A stretch of DNA of 64,000 nt from CAKKQX01 sp963734595 (GTDB lineage: Bacteria > Pseudomonadota > Gammaproteobacteria > Burkholderiales > SG8-41), in NCBI GenBank assembly GCA_963734595.1, contig CAVTHV010000037.1, positions 558,001 to 622,000 on the forward strand, given 5' to 3'. Position numbers and translations under genes: made by a program. The notes below the pieces were generated by a model. That model was not told where the DNA came from. It worked only from the letters and a program-made list of their open reading frames with translations, and did not search any database. The first letter of the stretch is position 1; the number at the start of each line of letters is the position of its first letter. Below are positions 1 through 8,938 of this stretch, piece after piece.

Positions 1-546
1 GCCACCATTTTCAAAGCCGGGCTGCAGATCGCCGACATCGACCGCGGCTACTACCACGATCACGCGCTCACCATCGCCCGCCACCCGTCGGAAACCGACG
101 AGCGCATGATGGTGCGGGTGCTGGCCTTTGCGCTGCACGCCGACGAATCATTGACGTTCGGCAAAGGGCTGAGCAGCGATGACGAACCCGATCTCTGGCA
201 AAAGGATTTGACCGGCACCATCGAAACCTGGATCGACGTCGGCCAGCCGGACGAGAAACGCGTGCGCAGAGCCTGTGGCCGCGCGGCACAGGTATTCGTC
301 TACAACTATGGCGGGCATGGCGCCGACATGTGGTGGGATCAGGTCAGAAGCAAACTCGAACGGACCCGAAATCTGACAGTAATGAGAATACCGCCGGCCG
401 CCAGCCAGGCCATGGCCAAGCTGGCACGCCGCAACATGCAGTTGCATTGCACCGTTCAGGAGGGACAGATCTGGCTGGCCGATGAAGACAATTCGGTCCA
501 GGTGGAACTGGCGACCGTCAAAGTTCCACCCGTTGTTTTGCGCTGA
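1..546 (+). CDS. yaeQ: YaeQ family protein (5' end outside window)
   Basis: The window opens inside this gene: the frame is open from base 1 to the TGA at 544-546, giving 181 residues. The visible start (ATIFKAGLQIADID) matches YaeQ a few residues after its usual methionine, so only about four codons are missing. Conserved stretches include HPSETDERMMVRVLAFALHA and ETWIDVGQPDEKR. YaeQ has a PD-(D/E)XK nuclease-like fold; its cellular role is not settled. It is followed by a convergent small gene on the other strand. The family call is secure, the function is not. Confidence 0.88.
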   Translation, partial: ATIFKAGLQIADIDRGYYHDHALTIARHPSETDERMMVRVLAFALHADESLTFGKGLSSDDEPDLWQKDLTGTIETWIDVGQPDEKRVRRACGRAAQVFVYNYGGHGADMWWDQVRSKLERTRNLTVMRIPPAASQAMAKLARRNMQLHCTVQEGQIWLADEDNSVQVELATVKVPPVVLR

Positions 547-563
547 GCGCGCGGCTCAACCGC

Positions 564-833
564 TCAGCCGCCCAAACCTTTTTTCAGCAACTCGGCCACG
601 ACCTCGTTCAGTCCGGTCTGGCGCGCCTGCGCCAGCGCCTGGAGCTGTTTCACCAGATCGCTGTTGAGCTTGACCGCGAACGGCACCAGGCCGAGAGACT
701 GGTCGAGTTTGCGCTGTTCGCGCCGGTCCGGAACCGCGGCAGATTCCTTGCCGAAACGCCCGGGCGTGCCGGCCTGCTGCATCCTGCCGTGGATTTTCAT
801 GCCCTTGTTCTTTTCCAGGTCGGTCTTTTTCAC
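564..833 (-). CDS. Conserved small hypothetical protein (89 aa)
   Basis: An 89-residue basic protein starting at a GTG that follows a GAGGACGGG ribosome-binding stretch. The C-terminal half (VPFAVKLNSDLVKQLQALAQ, then LNEVVAELLKKGL) is predicted helical and resembles small betaproteobacterial proteins whose tail looks like a ribbon-helix-helix or coiled segment. No catalytic motif is visible. It lies about 50 bp after the AhpD-like gene on the same strand and could be the last member of that operon. The function is unknown. Confidence 0.65.
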   Translation of the reverse strand: MKKTDLEKNKGMKIHGRMQQAGTPGRFGKESAAVPDRREQRKLDQSLGLVPFAVKLNSDLVKQLQALAQARQTGLNEVVAELLKKGLGG

Positions 834-885
834 GGTTACCCGTCCTCGTTGAATCGACCCGCCGCATTCTACACCGGCCGCCCGG

Positions 886-1230
886 TCAGCCTGCGGACAT
901 TTCCTCGTAGGCGCTGAGCGCTTCCGCCGCGTACATCAGCGACGGACCTCCGCCCATGTACACGGCCATGCCCAGCGCTTCTTCGAGTTCCAGGCGGGTT
1001 ACGCCGAGCTTGATCAGCGCCTCGACATGGAAACCGATGCAGGCATCGCAATGCGATGCCACACCCAGCGCGAGCGCGATCAGCTCCTTGGTCTTCTTGC
1101 TGAGCGCCCCGTCCTGAAGGGCGGACCTCGCCATCAGGCTGAAGCCTTTGGTCGTGTCCGGCAGGTCCGCCCGCAGTTTCGCAATCGAGGCCGAAACCTC
1201 CCGCGTGATTTCCCTGTAGCTTTTGCTCAC
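886..1230 (-). CDS. Carboxymuconolactone decarboxylase / AhpD-like protein
   Basis: A 114-residue protein of the carboxymuconolactone decarboxylase (AhpD-like) family. The motif SHCDACIGFHVEAL carries the CxxC pair and downstream His typical of AhpD-type peroxidase or disulfide-reductase members. The start is taken as the GTG at 1230, because AAAGG lies 7 bases upstream and a longer in-frame start at 1326 would run into the rhodanese gene. As the last clear gene of the sulfur-linked operon it could deal with thiol or persulfide oxidation products; that role is inferred from position. Confidence 0.85.
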   Translation of the reverse strand: MSKSYREITREVSASIAKLRADLPDTTKGFSLMARSALQDGALSKKTKELIALALGVASHCDACIGFHVEALIKLGVTRLELEEALGMAVYMGGGPSLMYAAEALSAYEEMSAG

Positions 1231-1270
1231 AGACGAACCTTTCAAAAAAATGAAACTGTCCGGTCCGGCT

Positions 1271-2443
1271 CTATGATTTCTTTTTGAACTGGTAACCGCC
1301 GTCGGCCTCGAACGTGATTTCGGCATCGAGAAAATAGGATCTCACCTCGCCGCGCAGCGTGCTGGTCGCGTCATAAGCCTCGCCTGACCGCGCACCGGTC
1401 GCGCAAAGAAAAATGACCGGCTTGTCCGTGGGCAAGGTGTCGAGCTTCTTCTCCAATTCATTGATTGGAATATTGATCGCGCCTTTAAGGTGTCCCCTGG
1501 CATACTCGTTGGGATCGCGCACATCGACGAACAACACCGCCTCGGGTGTTTCCCGGACCAGTTTTTCGAACGAGGCATTGCTGATGCTGCCCTTTTCCTT
1601 GCCGGGCACGATGTCGGCAACCTGCTTTGCGGGAGCAGCGGCAGGTGCGGCAGTCTCGGCTCCGGCGGTGGCCGACGGATACGCCTTGCTCCAGCCCGGA
1701 TAGCCTTCGGGATAGGTCTTGACGTTGGTATAGCCGAGCTTGCGCGCCTTGGCGGCAGCCTTCTCAGACAGGTTGCACTCGAGACCGCCGCAGTAGAACA
1801 CCAGGGAGACCGCCTTGTCGGCCGGCAGCTTGTCGACGTGCTTGTCGAACTCGCTGTCCGGGATGCTGACCGCGCCCGGAACATGCCCCTTGCTGAACAG
1901 GCGTCCGGGGCGGGCATCGACCAGCACAAAGTTTTCTTTCTCGTCGATCAGCTTTTTCACGTAGGCGGTGCTGACCGACATCGGCAGGCCCGCCTTGCTC
2001 CATGCCGGATTGCCGTCGGCATAAACCTTGATGTTCGTGTAGCCCAGTTTCTCCATCTTGTGGGCGACATTGTGGCTCAGCATGCATTCGACCCCGCCGC
2101 AGTACACGATCACCAGCTTGCCCTTGTCCGCGGGCAACTGATCCTTCATCTGGTCGAACTTCGAGTCGGGAATGTTGATCGCGCCCGGGATATGGGCGAC
2201 ATCGTATTGACGCGCCGCGGGGCGCGCATCGATGATGGTCACGTCCTTGCGCGGCGGGATTTCGACGTGCTGCTTGACGAAATCCGTGTCGACGAGGTTC
2301 TTGTACCAGCCGGCCTTGGGCTGTGCCTGCGCCGACTGCGCATAAAGCAGCGCCGTCGCCAGACCGGCGCCAGCGGAGCCGCCAGCGGCAACGCCAATCC
2401 GATCGCCATCCACAAGGACTTTTTGGAGAAGTTTCGTTTTCAT
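1271..2443 (-). CDS. Exported triple-rhodanese-domain protein (sulfurtransferase)
   Basis: A 390-residue protein with an N-terminal signal or anchor (about residues 15-40) and three rhodanese domains. Their active-site Cys loops read VYCGGVEC (about 115), FYCGGLEC (about 215) and FLCATGARSG (about 345). The first two are near repeats of each other, the third is more distant, and an Ala/Pro-rich linker separates domains 2 and 3. Rhodaneses carry sulfane sulfur as a cysteine persulfide. It lies 12 bp after the YeeE/YedE transporter gene and downstream of the multiheme cytochromes, so periplasmic sulfur handling is the natural inference. Confidence 0.9.
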   Translation of the reverse strand: MKTKLLQKVLVDGDRIGVAAGGSAGAGLATALLYAQSAQAQPKAGWYKNLVDTDFVKQHVEIPPRKDVTIIDARPAARQYDVAHIPGAINIPDSKFDQMKDQLPADKGKLVIVYCGGVECMLSHNVAHKMEKLGYTNIKVYADGNPAWSKAGLPMSVSTAYVKKLIDEKENFVLVDARPGRLFSKGHVPGAVSIPDSEFDKHVDKLPADKAVSLVFYCGGLECNLSEKAAAKARKLGYTNVKTYPEGYPGWSKAYPSATAGAETAAPAAAPAKQVADIVPGKEKGSISNASFEKLVRETPEAVLFVDVRDPNEYARGHLKGAINIPINELEKKLDTLPTDKPVIFLCATGARSGEAYDATSTLRGEVRSYFLDAEITFEADGGYQFKKKS

Positions 2444-2455
2444 GATGATCCGCCT

Positions 2456-3727
2456 TCAGGTTACAGTGAATTTTTCAGTCGATTCGTTGTAGCGCACCAG
2501 CACATACCAAAGCAGCATGACGGCGGCGCTCGCGAACAGCGCCCAACCCCAACCGCCGAGCATCGCCGGGAAATAGGCCTGGTAGCCCAGCCGTGTCGCC
2601 TCGATCTCGTCCAGCGTTACCTCACTCACGATCAAGCCGGCTCGGCGGAACAGCGCGCTGGCGATAGAACCCGACCAGGCGAAGAAAAACACCGCGACCC
2701 ACAGCTTGATGTGTCCCTCGCCCATGCGCCAGAGCGAGCCCGAGGCACAGCCGCCTGCGAACACCATACCGATGCCGAACACCACTCCGCCCGACAGAGA
2801 ACCGAGCCAGAACCTGGGCGGAATCGCGATATAGGGATCGATCATTTTGTGCTGAAACAGCAATGCCGCAATCGGGATCCCGAGCGCCAGGCCCAACATG
2901 ACCGCCTTTGTCATTTCGCCTTCTGCCGTCATGAATGGCTCGCGGAAGGCGCGCGCAAAGCACAGACGCGACCGCTGCATAATGAAACCGATGGCGAAGC
3001 CCGACAGGATAACGATTCCCCGCACCACCAGCCTTTCATTGCCCGAGTAATACCAATTCGCCGCCCAGGCGAGGACAGCCAGCACCACGACCAGGCCAAC
3101 CCAGGGATAAATCGACACCAGGCCCGCCGGCATGCTCAGCGTCGGCGGCGCCTGCATGCCCCATTGGATGTGCTCCAGGGTCCACAGCAACAGTTTCAGA
3201 CCGATCGCGGCGCCGAGGAGCAATCCCGCCCACATCGCCCAGGCCGCCGGGGACGAAAACAGCGCCGGGGTGAAAAAGCCGCCGGTGGTGCAGCCGCCCG
3301 CGAGCGTAGCGCCCAGGCCCATGAAGCAGCCGCCGAGCGCACCCCAGATGTATTCGAGCTTGGGCGGGCGGCTGATGCAGAACTGGCGCGACAACAGCGC
3401 GGCGCAGAAGGCACCCAACAGCAGCGTGATGTCCATCAGCGATATGCGCTCCTGCAGCGGTCCATCCAGCGTTTGCGGCAAGCCCAACAGCGGACCCAGG
3501 CCGATCGCGTTATTGAACCAGTCGCCCCATAGCCTGAGACCGCCGAACACGCCCCAGAACAGGCCGCTGATCATCAGCCCCGCGATCACCAAAACGACCA
3601 GGACGCTGCCCAAATAGGGCGACCACTGCTCGACGAATATGGCTTCGTAGTCCGCCTTGAAACCCGCGAGCCAGGCGGGCGCGTTTTCCGTGCCGGGTTT
3701 CGCTTCATGAGCGATTGCGGTTGTCAT
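2456..3727 (-). CDS. YeeE/YedE family sulfur-compound transporter
   Basis: A 423-residue polytopic membrane protein with about nine or ten hydrophobic segments. It has the conserved cysteine motifs of the YeeE/YedE (TsuA-like) family: GGCTTGGFF (about 146), RSRLCFARAF (about 257) and GGCASGSLWR (about 330). TsuA of this family imports thiosulfate through cysteine relays. The start has GAGGAAT upstream. Its position between a small cytochrome c and the triple-rhodanese protein suggests movement of thiosulfate or another sulfur compound linked to the same pathway; the substrate cannot be read from sequence. Confidence 0.9.
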   Translation of the reverse strand: MTTAIAHEAKPGTENAPAWLAGFKADYEAIFVEQWSPYLGSVLVVLVIAGLMISGLFWGVFGGLRLWGDWFNNAIGLGPLLGLPQTLDGPLQERISLMDITLLLGAFCAALLSRQFCISRPPKLEYIWGALGGCFMGLGATLAGGCTTGGFFTPALFSSPAAWAMWAGLLLGAAIGLKLLLWTLEHIQWGMQAPPTLSMPAGLVSIYPWVGLVVVLAVLAWAANWYYSGNERLVVRGIVILSGFAIGFIMQRSRLCFARAFREPFMTAEGEMTKAVMLGLALGIPIAALLFQHKMIDPYIAIPPRFWLGSLSGGVVFGIGMVFAGGCASGSLWRMGEGHIKLWVAVFFFAWSGSIASALFRRAGLIVSEVTLDEIEATRLGYQAYFPAMLGGWGWALFASAAVMLLWYVLVRYNESTEKFTVT

Positions 3728-3783
3728 ATCGATTCCTCACAAGCCAGCTTGCATTGCGACCCCAAGGGCGGTTCGCCGCCGGG

Positions 3784-4186
3784 CTAGCTGCAACTGGCGG
3801 GCGCGTCGCCATCCTTGGCGCCCTTGAGCAGGAATGCCTTGACGTCGAGGAATAGCTGCTGATCGGGAACATCGGCATATTTCTCGGCCGCCTTGTTGGT
3901 TGCCTTGATACTGGCGCGGTACTCCTTGCTCAGGTATTTATTCAGGGGCTCCTTGCCTTTGGCGTGTTTTCCCGCTTGCATGTAGGCGGTCCACTCCGCG
4001 ACGGTCTTGGTGTTGGGCGCGATCGCGCCGCCGGGTTGCGACGTGTGGCAGGTCGGTACAGACATATCGGTAATACACGCGGCCGCGTTTCCAGTCAGCA
4101 TCGGCGGCATGCGCCGCGCTCGCGAACAGGCTGCAGCCAAGCAGGCACAGCGAGAGAACGTTGATGGGGGATAGTTTCGTGGTCAT
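3784..4186 (-). CDS. Small c-type cytochrome, frameshifted in its heme motif
   Basis: A signal peptide (MTTKLSPINVLSLCLLG..., cleavage near AAHAADAD) is followed by a monoheme cytochrome c. The heme motif is broken: after VYYRYVCTD one extra C (minus strand, near 4051) shifts the frame; without it the text reads CTDCH followed by TSQPGGAIAPNT. The rest, to the TAG at 3784, is intact and contains KTVAEWTAYM. The corrected length is 133 residues. The start at 4186 is chosen because GGAG lies 6 bases upstream. It sits between the cytochrome b and YeeE genes and probably shuttles electrons to or from the octaheme enzyme. Confidence 0.8.
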
Positions 4187-4262
4187 GATTTGCTCCATTT
4201 ATGTGCTTCAATGGTTACTCGTCGTCTTGCGTCGGCGATCCTCAGTCTCCAGATCGCCGCGC

Positions 4263-4923
4263 TTAGCTCGCTGCGGACGCTTGGGCGCGCGCACTGCCCG
4301 TGGTCGATTCCCGATCCGGTTCGTCCTGATCCTCCCAGCCGGTGATCATCGCCTTGATGTGGGCGAGCGGCGTATGACCGGTGGTGGAGAGATAGAGATG
4401 GCCGATCAGGAAAGCCAGCATCATGAACGCCGCGGCGGTGTGCACCAGCGCGATCGAGCCGAGCGGCAGGCCGGCAAGAACGGCGATCTTGGACGCGGCC
4501 AGGTCGTTGTAGTAGAGGTAGGCGAGGCCGCTCACCCAGATCAGCGGGTTGATGAACAACTTGACCAGCAGATAGGCCAGCCGCTGCAGCGGATTGTGCT
4601 TGCTCAACTGGGTGACGCGGAAAGGATGCGGCGCGCCGGTGAAAATCCCGACCGAGTAGTAATTCATCACGGCGACGATGTTCTTGGTCGTCGGGATGTA
4701 CTGCTTCCATTCGCCGGTGGTGAAGTGCCAGAAGATCGCGAACAGCCACAGGCCGATCAGCGTCCACGCCGCCGTGGTGTGCAGATTGGCCGCCTTTTCC
4801 CAACCAAAGCACGGAGTAAGTGCCGTGGATCTCGAAGCCGGTCAGCAGCATGAAGATGATGAGTGCGGCCTGCGCCCAGTGCCAGAAGCGCTCGAAGCGC
4901 TTGAAGATATAGATGCGTGCCAT
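4263..4923 (-). CDS. Cytochrome b561-type membrane subunit, one frameshift
   Basis: A di-heme cytochrome b561 / thiosulfate-reductase-type cytochrome b. It starts with MARIYIFKRFERFWHWAQA and has several transmembrane helices with histidines (FWHW, GFEIHGTY, ALVHTAAAF, GHLYLSTTGH). One extra G/C base near 4792 breaks the frame after VLWLGK; corrected length is 219 residues. An AAGGAAA ribosome-binding site precedes the ATG. It lies directly after the octaheme cytochrome gene and is the likely quinol-oxidising (or quinone-reducing) partner of that enzyme in the inner membrane. Confidence 0.87.
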
Positions 4924-4936
4924 GATCGGTTTCCTT

Positions 4937-6539
4937 TTACTTGTTCGCGTTTGGATGCGATGACGCGCCCCAGGCCGTGGCCGAGCACGCCGAGCAGCGT
5001 CAGCACCGCGATGGCCCAGCCGGCGGTGTCGAGCCAGCCTGCGTGATCGCTCGCGCGGCCGGGAATGTAGATGCCGGACACTTTTTCCAGGCGGCCGCCG
5101 GAGGCGTGGCAGTCGTTGCAACGCAGCGAATCCTTGGCCGGCGCCACCATGTGGGTGATCGGCCAGGTGCTTTCGGTGGCGACGAAATCGACCTTGCCCG
5201 AGAACGGCGCGCCGACCGAGGCCATGCCGGTGGCGACCGCTTTCTCCCAATTGAAGTTGGTCCAGAAGGCGGTGTCGTCGTTGCCCGCCGTGTGCACCAC
5301 GACCAGCGTCTTGTTCACCGGGTCATAGGCCTGCTTGCCGCGCATTATCTTGACCGGCCAGATCAGCGACTTGCCGTCGCCGGCGCTGCCCTCGAAGTGG
5401 TTGATCCGGGTGGGCTGGTCGCTTTTCTCGACCTTGTCGCTGAGCAGCGTGTATTTCACCTTGCCGTTGAACCACAGGTAGTCGGGCACGACGTTCTCGC
5501 CCAGGACGAAGTCGCCTTTGGCGGCGGTATAGATCGGGTGCCCCTTGGCGTCCTTTATGGTCAGCGGCTTGCCGTCGGGCCCCATCTTGCCCGCCGTGGA
5601 CCAGTCCCAGGACATTTTGGTGGCGACGCCGCCGCGCGCGTACTTGGGGATATGACAGGTCTGGCAGGCCACTTTGTCGGTGTGATCGTTGAGTTTGGCG
5701 GTCTTCTTGTGCGGCGCCTGGCCGTGGCAGGCCTGGCAGGTGGTCGGGTTGGTGGTGTAGTCCTTGCCGCGCACATGCGCCTCGCCCTTGTCCTGCGCCG
5801 TCGGCGCATAACGGCTGCCGGGCACCTGGTGGCGTTCGGTCATGTGGCAGGTGGCGCAGGCAAAGTTGAGGCCAAGCGCGTCCATGTGCACATCGAGCGC
5901 CTTGTCGGGGGACGCGAGCGAACTGTCCATGTCGCCGTGCTTGACGCCGTCGCCGCCGCCGCCGTAGAAATGGCAGGCGCCGCAGGTGTCGCGGCTGGTC
6001 TTGCCGACGGCCTGCGCGATCTTCTTCAGATCGATTGGTTTGATGATGTTGCCCGAGCCGGGCGGGAACTCCATCGCCTTGGTGACCACGTTTCCGGCGA
6101 GACCGGCGGGCTTCTTGTAGTTGCCGGTGGTGTCGTGACAGACCAGGCAGTCGACGTTGACTTCCGAAGTGAAGTCGAACTTGTTGTCTTTCCAGCCGTA
6201 ACCGATGTGGCAGCTATTGCAGGCGGCCTCATTGGTCGTTATTGAGGTACAGAAGTTGTTGATGACGTTCTTCTTGCCCAGGAGCTGGCCTGCCGCGTTC
6301 CTGTATTCCCACTTCCAGTGTTCCGTCTTATGGAGTTGCTTGGAGGCCTCGGTATGGCAACTGAGGCAGGCCTTGGTGACTTCCGGCCCGGACTGGAAGT
6401 TTTGCTGCAGTTCCTTGAACTTGCTGTGGTCGGCCGTCGAAGCCGGCGATGCCGCTGCTGCCGACGTTGCGGTAAGCGTCATCGCAATCAGGAAAGCCAG
6501 GGCGGCTTTCGCGAGCGTGCTCGTAGGAGGAAAGCTCAT
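4937..6539 (-). CDS. Octaheme c-type cytochrome, tetrathionate reductase (Otr) family
   Basis: About 533 residues with a signal peptide and eight CxxCH motifs in order: CLSCH, CNSCH, CLVCH, CGACH, CATCH, CQACH, CQTCH, CNDCH. The N-terminal ACLSCHTEASKQLHKTEHW pattern fits the tetrathionate-reductase-family octaheme cytochromes, and a C-terminal helix (about DTAGWAIAVLTLLGVLGHG) anchors the protein. The ATG at 6539 has AGAGG 6 bases upstream. The uncorrected frame runs to 4842, overlapping the cytochrome b gene by 82 bp. Removing one A near 4944 ends it at ASKREQ with TAA at 4937, which I prefer. Substrate (tetrathionate, nitrite, hydroxylamine or other) is not decided by sequence. Confidence 0.88.
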
Positions 6540-6616
6540 AATATCCTCTGCTGCATTGTGGCGCCGTCCGCCTCGGATACTTTGGCGGTACTGCCGCCGA
6601 TACTCCTCCATGGCAA

Positions 6617-6657
6617 AGTCTAGCCATCTCGCGATCGCTCGCCTTGTCATAGATCAA
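6617..6657 (-). promoter_or_regulatory. FNR/Anr-like site with matching -10 box before the octaheme operon
   Basis: On the minus strand TTGATCTATGACAA (6657-6644) matches the FNR consensus TTGAT-N4-ATCAA with a perfect left half and two mismatches in the right half. A TAGACT hexamer (6622-6617) follows 21 bases later, the geometry of a class-II FNR-activated promoter. The predicted transcript start is about 70 bases before the octaheme cytochrome ATG. This suggests induction of the whole leftward operon at low oxygen. Confidence 0.45.
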
Positions 6658-6659
6658 TA

Positions 6660-7163
6660 ATTAATAATATGGTGATATACGAGCGTCCCCTACCTCGCCA
6701 AACCGACAGACGCAACCTGGATCCTGGAATCAGAACTCAAATGTAGTCCGTTGTTTATAAACAACTTATTAGTTGATTCGTTCTAGGGGATGGCGAGCGC
6801 GCAAGCGGTCTCGAACGACTACTATTTTTTGCCCGTTTGCATTACAAAAATTACCGCGATCGGCGCGCGTACGTGTCAGCAGGCGCTCACTGCGCCGAGG
6901 CCGGGGCCCAACGAGTTCGCCGGTCATCGCGACCAACGCTACTGAACGGCCGCCGCTACCGATAGTTCTGGCGTCGTGATCCGGAATTACGCAAGAAAGG
7001 AATGTCGATAATTCGGATTGATTCACATGCGGCGCCAACACAGTGTCAGCACTGGTCCGCAGTGACGAGCAGTTGCGCATCGCAACCGGCGCGGCCGACG
7101 GCGGCTATGCCCTGGTGTAGCGATGCGATATTCTCTGTTTATTTGCGCGAGGAGAAATTCCAT
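6660..7163. other. Intergenic region between divergent operons, with a 16-bp perfect palindrome
   Basis: About 500 bp without a convincing gene. It holds the perfect palindrome GTTGTTTATAAACAAC at 6750-6765, preceded by GTAGTCC; a similar GTAGTCC-GTTGTTTTATAACAAT stretch lies at 36374. The palindrome could be a regulator site or the trace of a mobile element. A weak frame on the minus strand (6769-7080) has no recognisable features and is not called. Confidence 0.5.
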
Positions 7164-8925
7164 ATGACGGACCCAAGAAGCGCGACGTACGAAGCGCTGT
7201 GGCCGCGCAGTCCGCGCCAGGCCAAAGTGAAACCCCTCGCCAAGCGGCTCGACACGCTCGAAGGCAAGACGATCGCCTGGGTCTGGGACTACGTATTCCG
7301 GGGAGATGAAGTGTTCGCGCAACTGGAAGAGAGCCTCAAGGCGCGCTATCCCGGCGTGAAGTTCGTGCCCTGGAGCACGTTCGGCAACACGCACGGCAGC
7401 GATGAGCGCGCGATCGTGGCGGCGTTGCCGCAGAAACTGAAGGCACTGGGGGTCGACGCCGTCGTCTCCGGCATGGGGTGTTGAGGCAGCTGCACGCCCG
7501 CCGTGTTGCGGGCGAGTGTGGCGGCTGAAGCGGCGGGCATCCCGACGTCGACGCTGGTCTGCGCGAGCTTCATGACGCTCGCGAAGGCGGCGTCGCTGGG
7601 CCTGGGTTTTCCGAATATTCCGGTGGCGCCGGTGCCGGGCCATCCCGGCCTGCAGAGCAAGGACGTGCTGCAGAAGAACATCCGCGAAGTCACGCTGGAC
7701 AGCGTGATCGCCAATCTGACCAGGCCGCCGGCGCAGGCGGCAGTGGGCGGCGAGCCCGGCGCGCGCGACATCGTCTGCCGCGGCAGCTTCGAGGACGTGA
7801 ACGAATATTTCATCGCGCACGAACTGTCCGACGGCCTGCCGGTCGTGCCGCCGACGGTGGAAAAGGTCGAAGCCTTCCTGCGTTACACGGACCGCCAGCC
7901 CGACGAAGTTCTCGGCGTGCTGCTGCCCGACAATCGCGCCGCGACGGTGTGGAGCGTCGCGGTCAACGGCGTGATGGCGGGCTGCCGGCCCGAATACATG
8001 CCGGTGCTGGTTGCCGCGGTCGAGGCCATGGCCGATCACGATTACGGCGTCGAGCACAGCGGCAACACGCCGGGCGGCGAAAACCTGATCGTGCTCAACG
8101 GCCCGATCATCAAGGAACTCGGCTTCAATTACACGCAGGGCGTGATGCGCGACGGCTTTCAGGCCAACACGACGGTCGGCCGTTTCTGGCGGCTTTATCT
8201 GCGCAACGTCGCCGGCTTTCTGCCGCACAAAAACGACAAGGCCACATTCGGCAATACCTGGCGCGTGGTCATTGCCGAAAACGAAGATGTGCTGGCAAAG
8301 ATCGGCTGGCCGCCGAACTGCGCGGAGTTCGGTTTTCCTGCCGGCACCAACGCGCTGTCCATCGGCCGCTATACCGGCGGCAACCACATCTCGTCGGTGT
8401 CGGGCGCGACGCCGGAGGCGCTGCTGCCGTACCTCGCCGACGCCGTGATCAAGCAGTACTCATGGCAGATCATGTTCACGGTGGGCCAGGGCTACCGCAC
8501 GCTGCGGCCGCTGATGCTGCTCTCGCCGATCATCGCGGAGACCATCGCGGCCGGCGGCTGGTCCAAAGCAGGATCTGAAACAGCAGCTCTTCGATCACGC
8601 GCGCATGCCGGCCTGGGTGTTCGAGCGCTACCTGCGCGACTGGACGCAGAAGCCGACGTGGAACCTCGCCGAGGAGCACGCAGCCGGGCGGATCCCCAGG
8701 GTGTTCCATGAATCCGACGATCCGCAGCGCATGGTGCCGATCGTGTGGGAACCCGAGGATTACATGATCGTCGTCACCGGCGACCTCGGCCGCAACAGCT
8801 GCTACGTCTTCGCGCACAACGGCGTTCTCGGCTACCCGGTCGGCAAGGAAATCAAACTGCCGCACAACTGGAAGGCGCTGCTTGGCGCAAGCATCAAGAA
8901 CACTACCATTCACAATTCAGTATAG
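7164..8925 (+). CDS. UGSC family selenoprotein (in-frame TGA = Sec107), one frameshift
   Basis: The frame opens at ATG 7164 (AGGAG 9 bases upstream) and meets TGA at 7482-7484 in the context GMGC-TGA-GSCTPAVL. The same frame continues, so the motif reads Cys106-Sec107-Gly-Ser-Cys110, which names the UGSC (seleno)protein family; UxxC is a redox pair like CxxC. A GC-rich hairpin begins 10 bases after the TGA. The second half (about 200-560, with LSDGLPVVPPTVEKVEAF and VAVNGVMAGCRPEYMPVL) is the conserved partner domain of unknown function. One extra A near 8565 (SK-QDLKQQLF) shifts the frame; the corrected end is the TAG at 8925, giving 586 residues. It lies 13 bp before a Bug/TctC gene. The biochemical role is unknown. 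Confidence 0.85.
7495..7514 (+). promoter_or_regulatory. Candidate bacterial SECIS hairpin
   Basis: Directly after the in-frame TGA (7482-7484), CGCCCGC (7495-7501) pairs perfectly with GCGGGCG (7508-7514), enclosing the six-base loop CGTGTT. The loop starts 17 bases after the TGA and has G as its second base. This is the spacing and loop feature described for bacterial SECIS elements, which bind SelB. The hairpin lies inside the coding region, as bacterial SECIS elements do. Confidence 0.7.
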
Positions 8926-8938
8926 AGGAGGGGATGTG

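Noticed and set aside
1490..3532. 680-codon open frame on the plus strand
   Set aside because: It runs antisense to the rhodanese and YeeE/YedE genes; its composition (His/Arg/Gln rich) is typical of the mirror frame of high-GC genes.
4941..6245. 434-codon plus-strand frame
   Set aside because: Antisense to the octaheme cytochrome gene, with no family resemblance.
6769..7080. 103-codon minus-strand frame in the gap before the selenoprotein gene
   Set aside because: No ribosome-binding site, no recognisable motif, and an overlap with the likely promoter zone.
7482..7484. TGA as an ordinary stop, giving a 106-residue protein followed by a separate gene from 7503
   Set aside because: The frame is identical on both sides, the downstream start would be a GTG inside the motif without a ribosome-binding site, and the TGA lies in the conserved (U)GSC motif with a SECIS-like hairpin.
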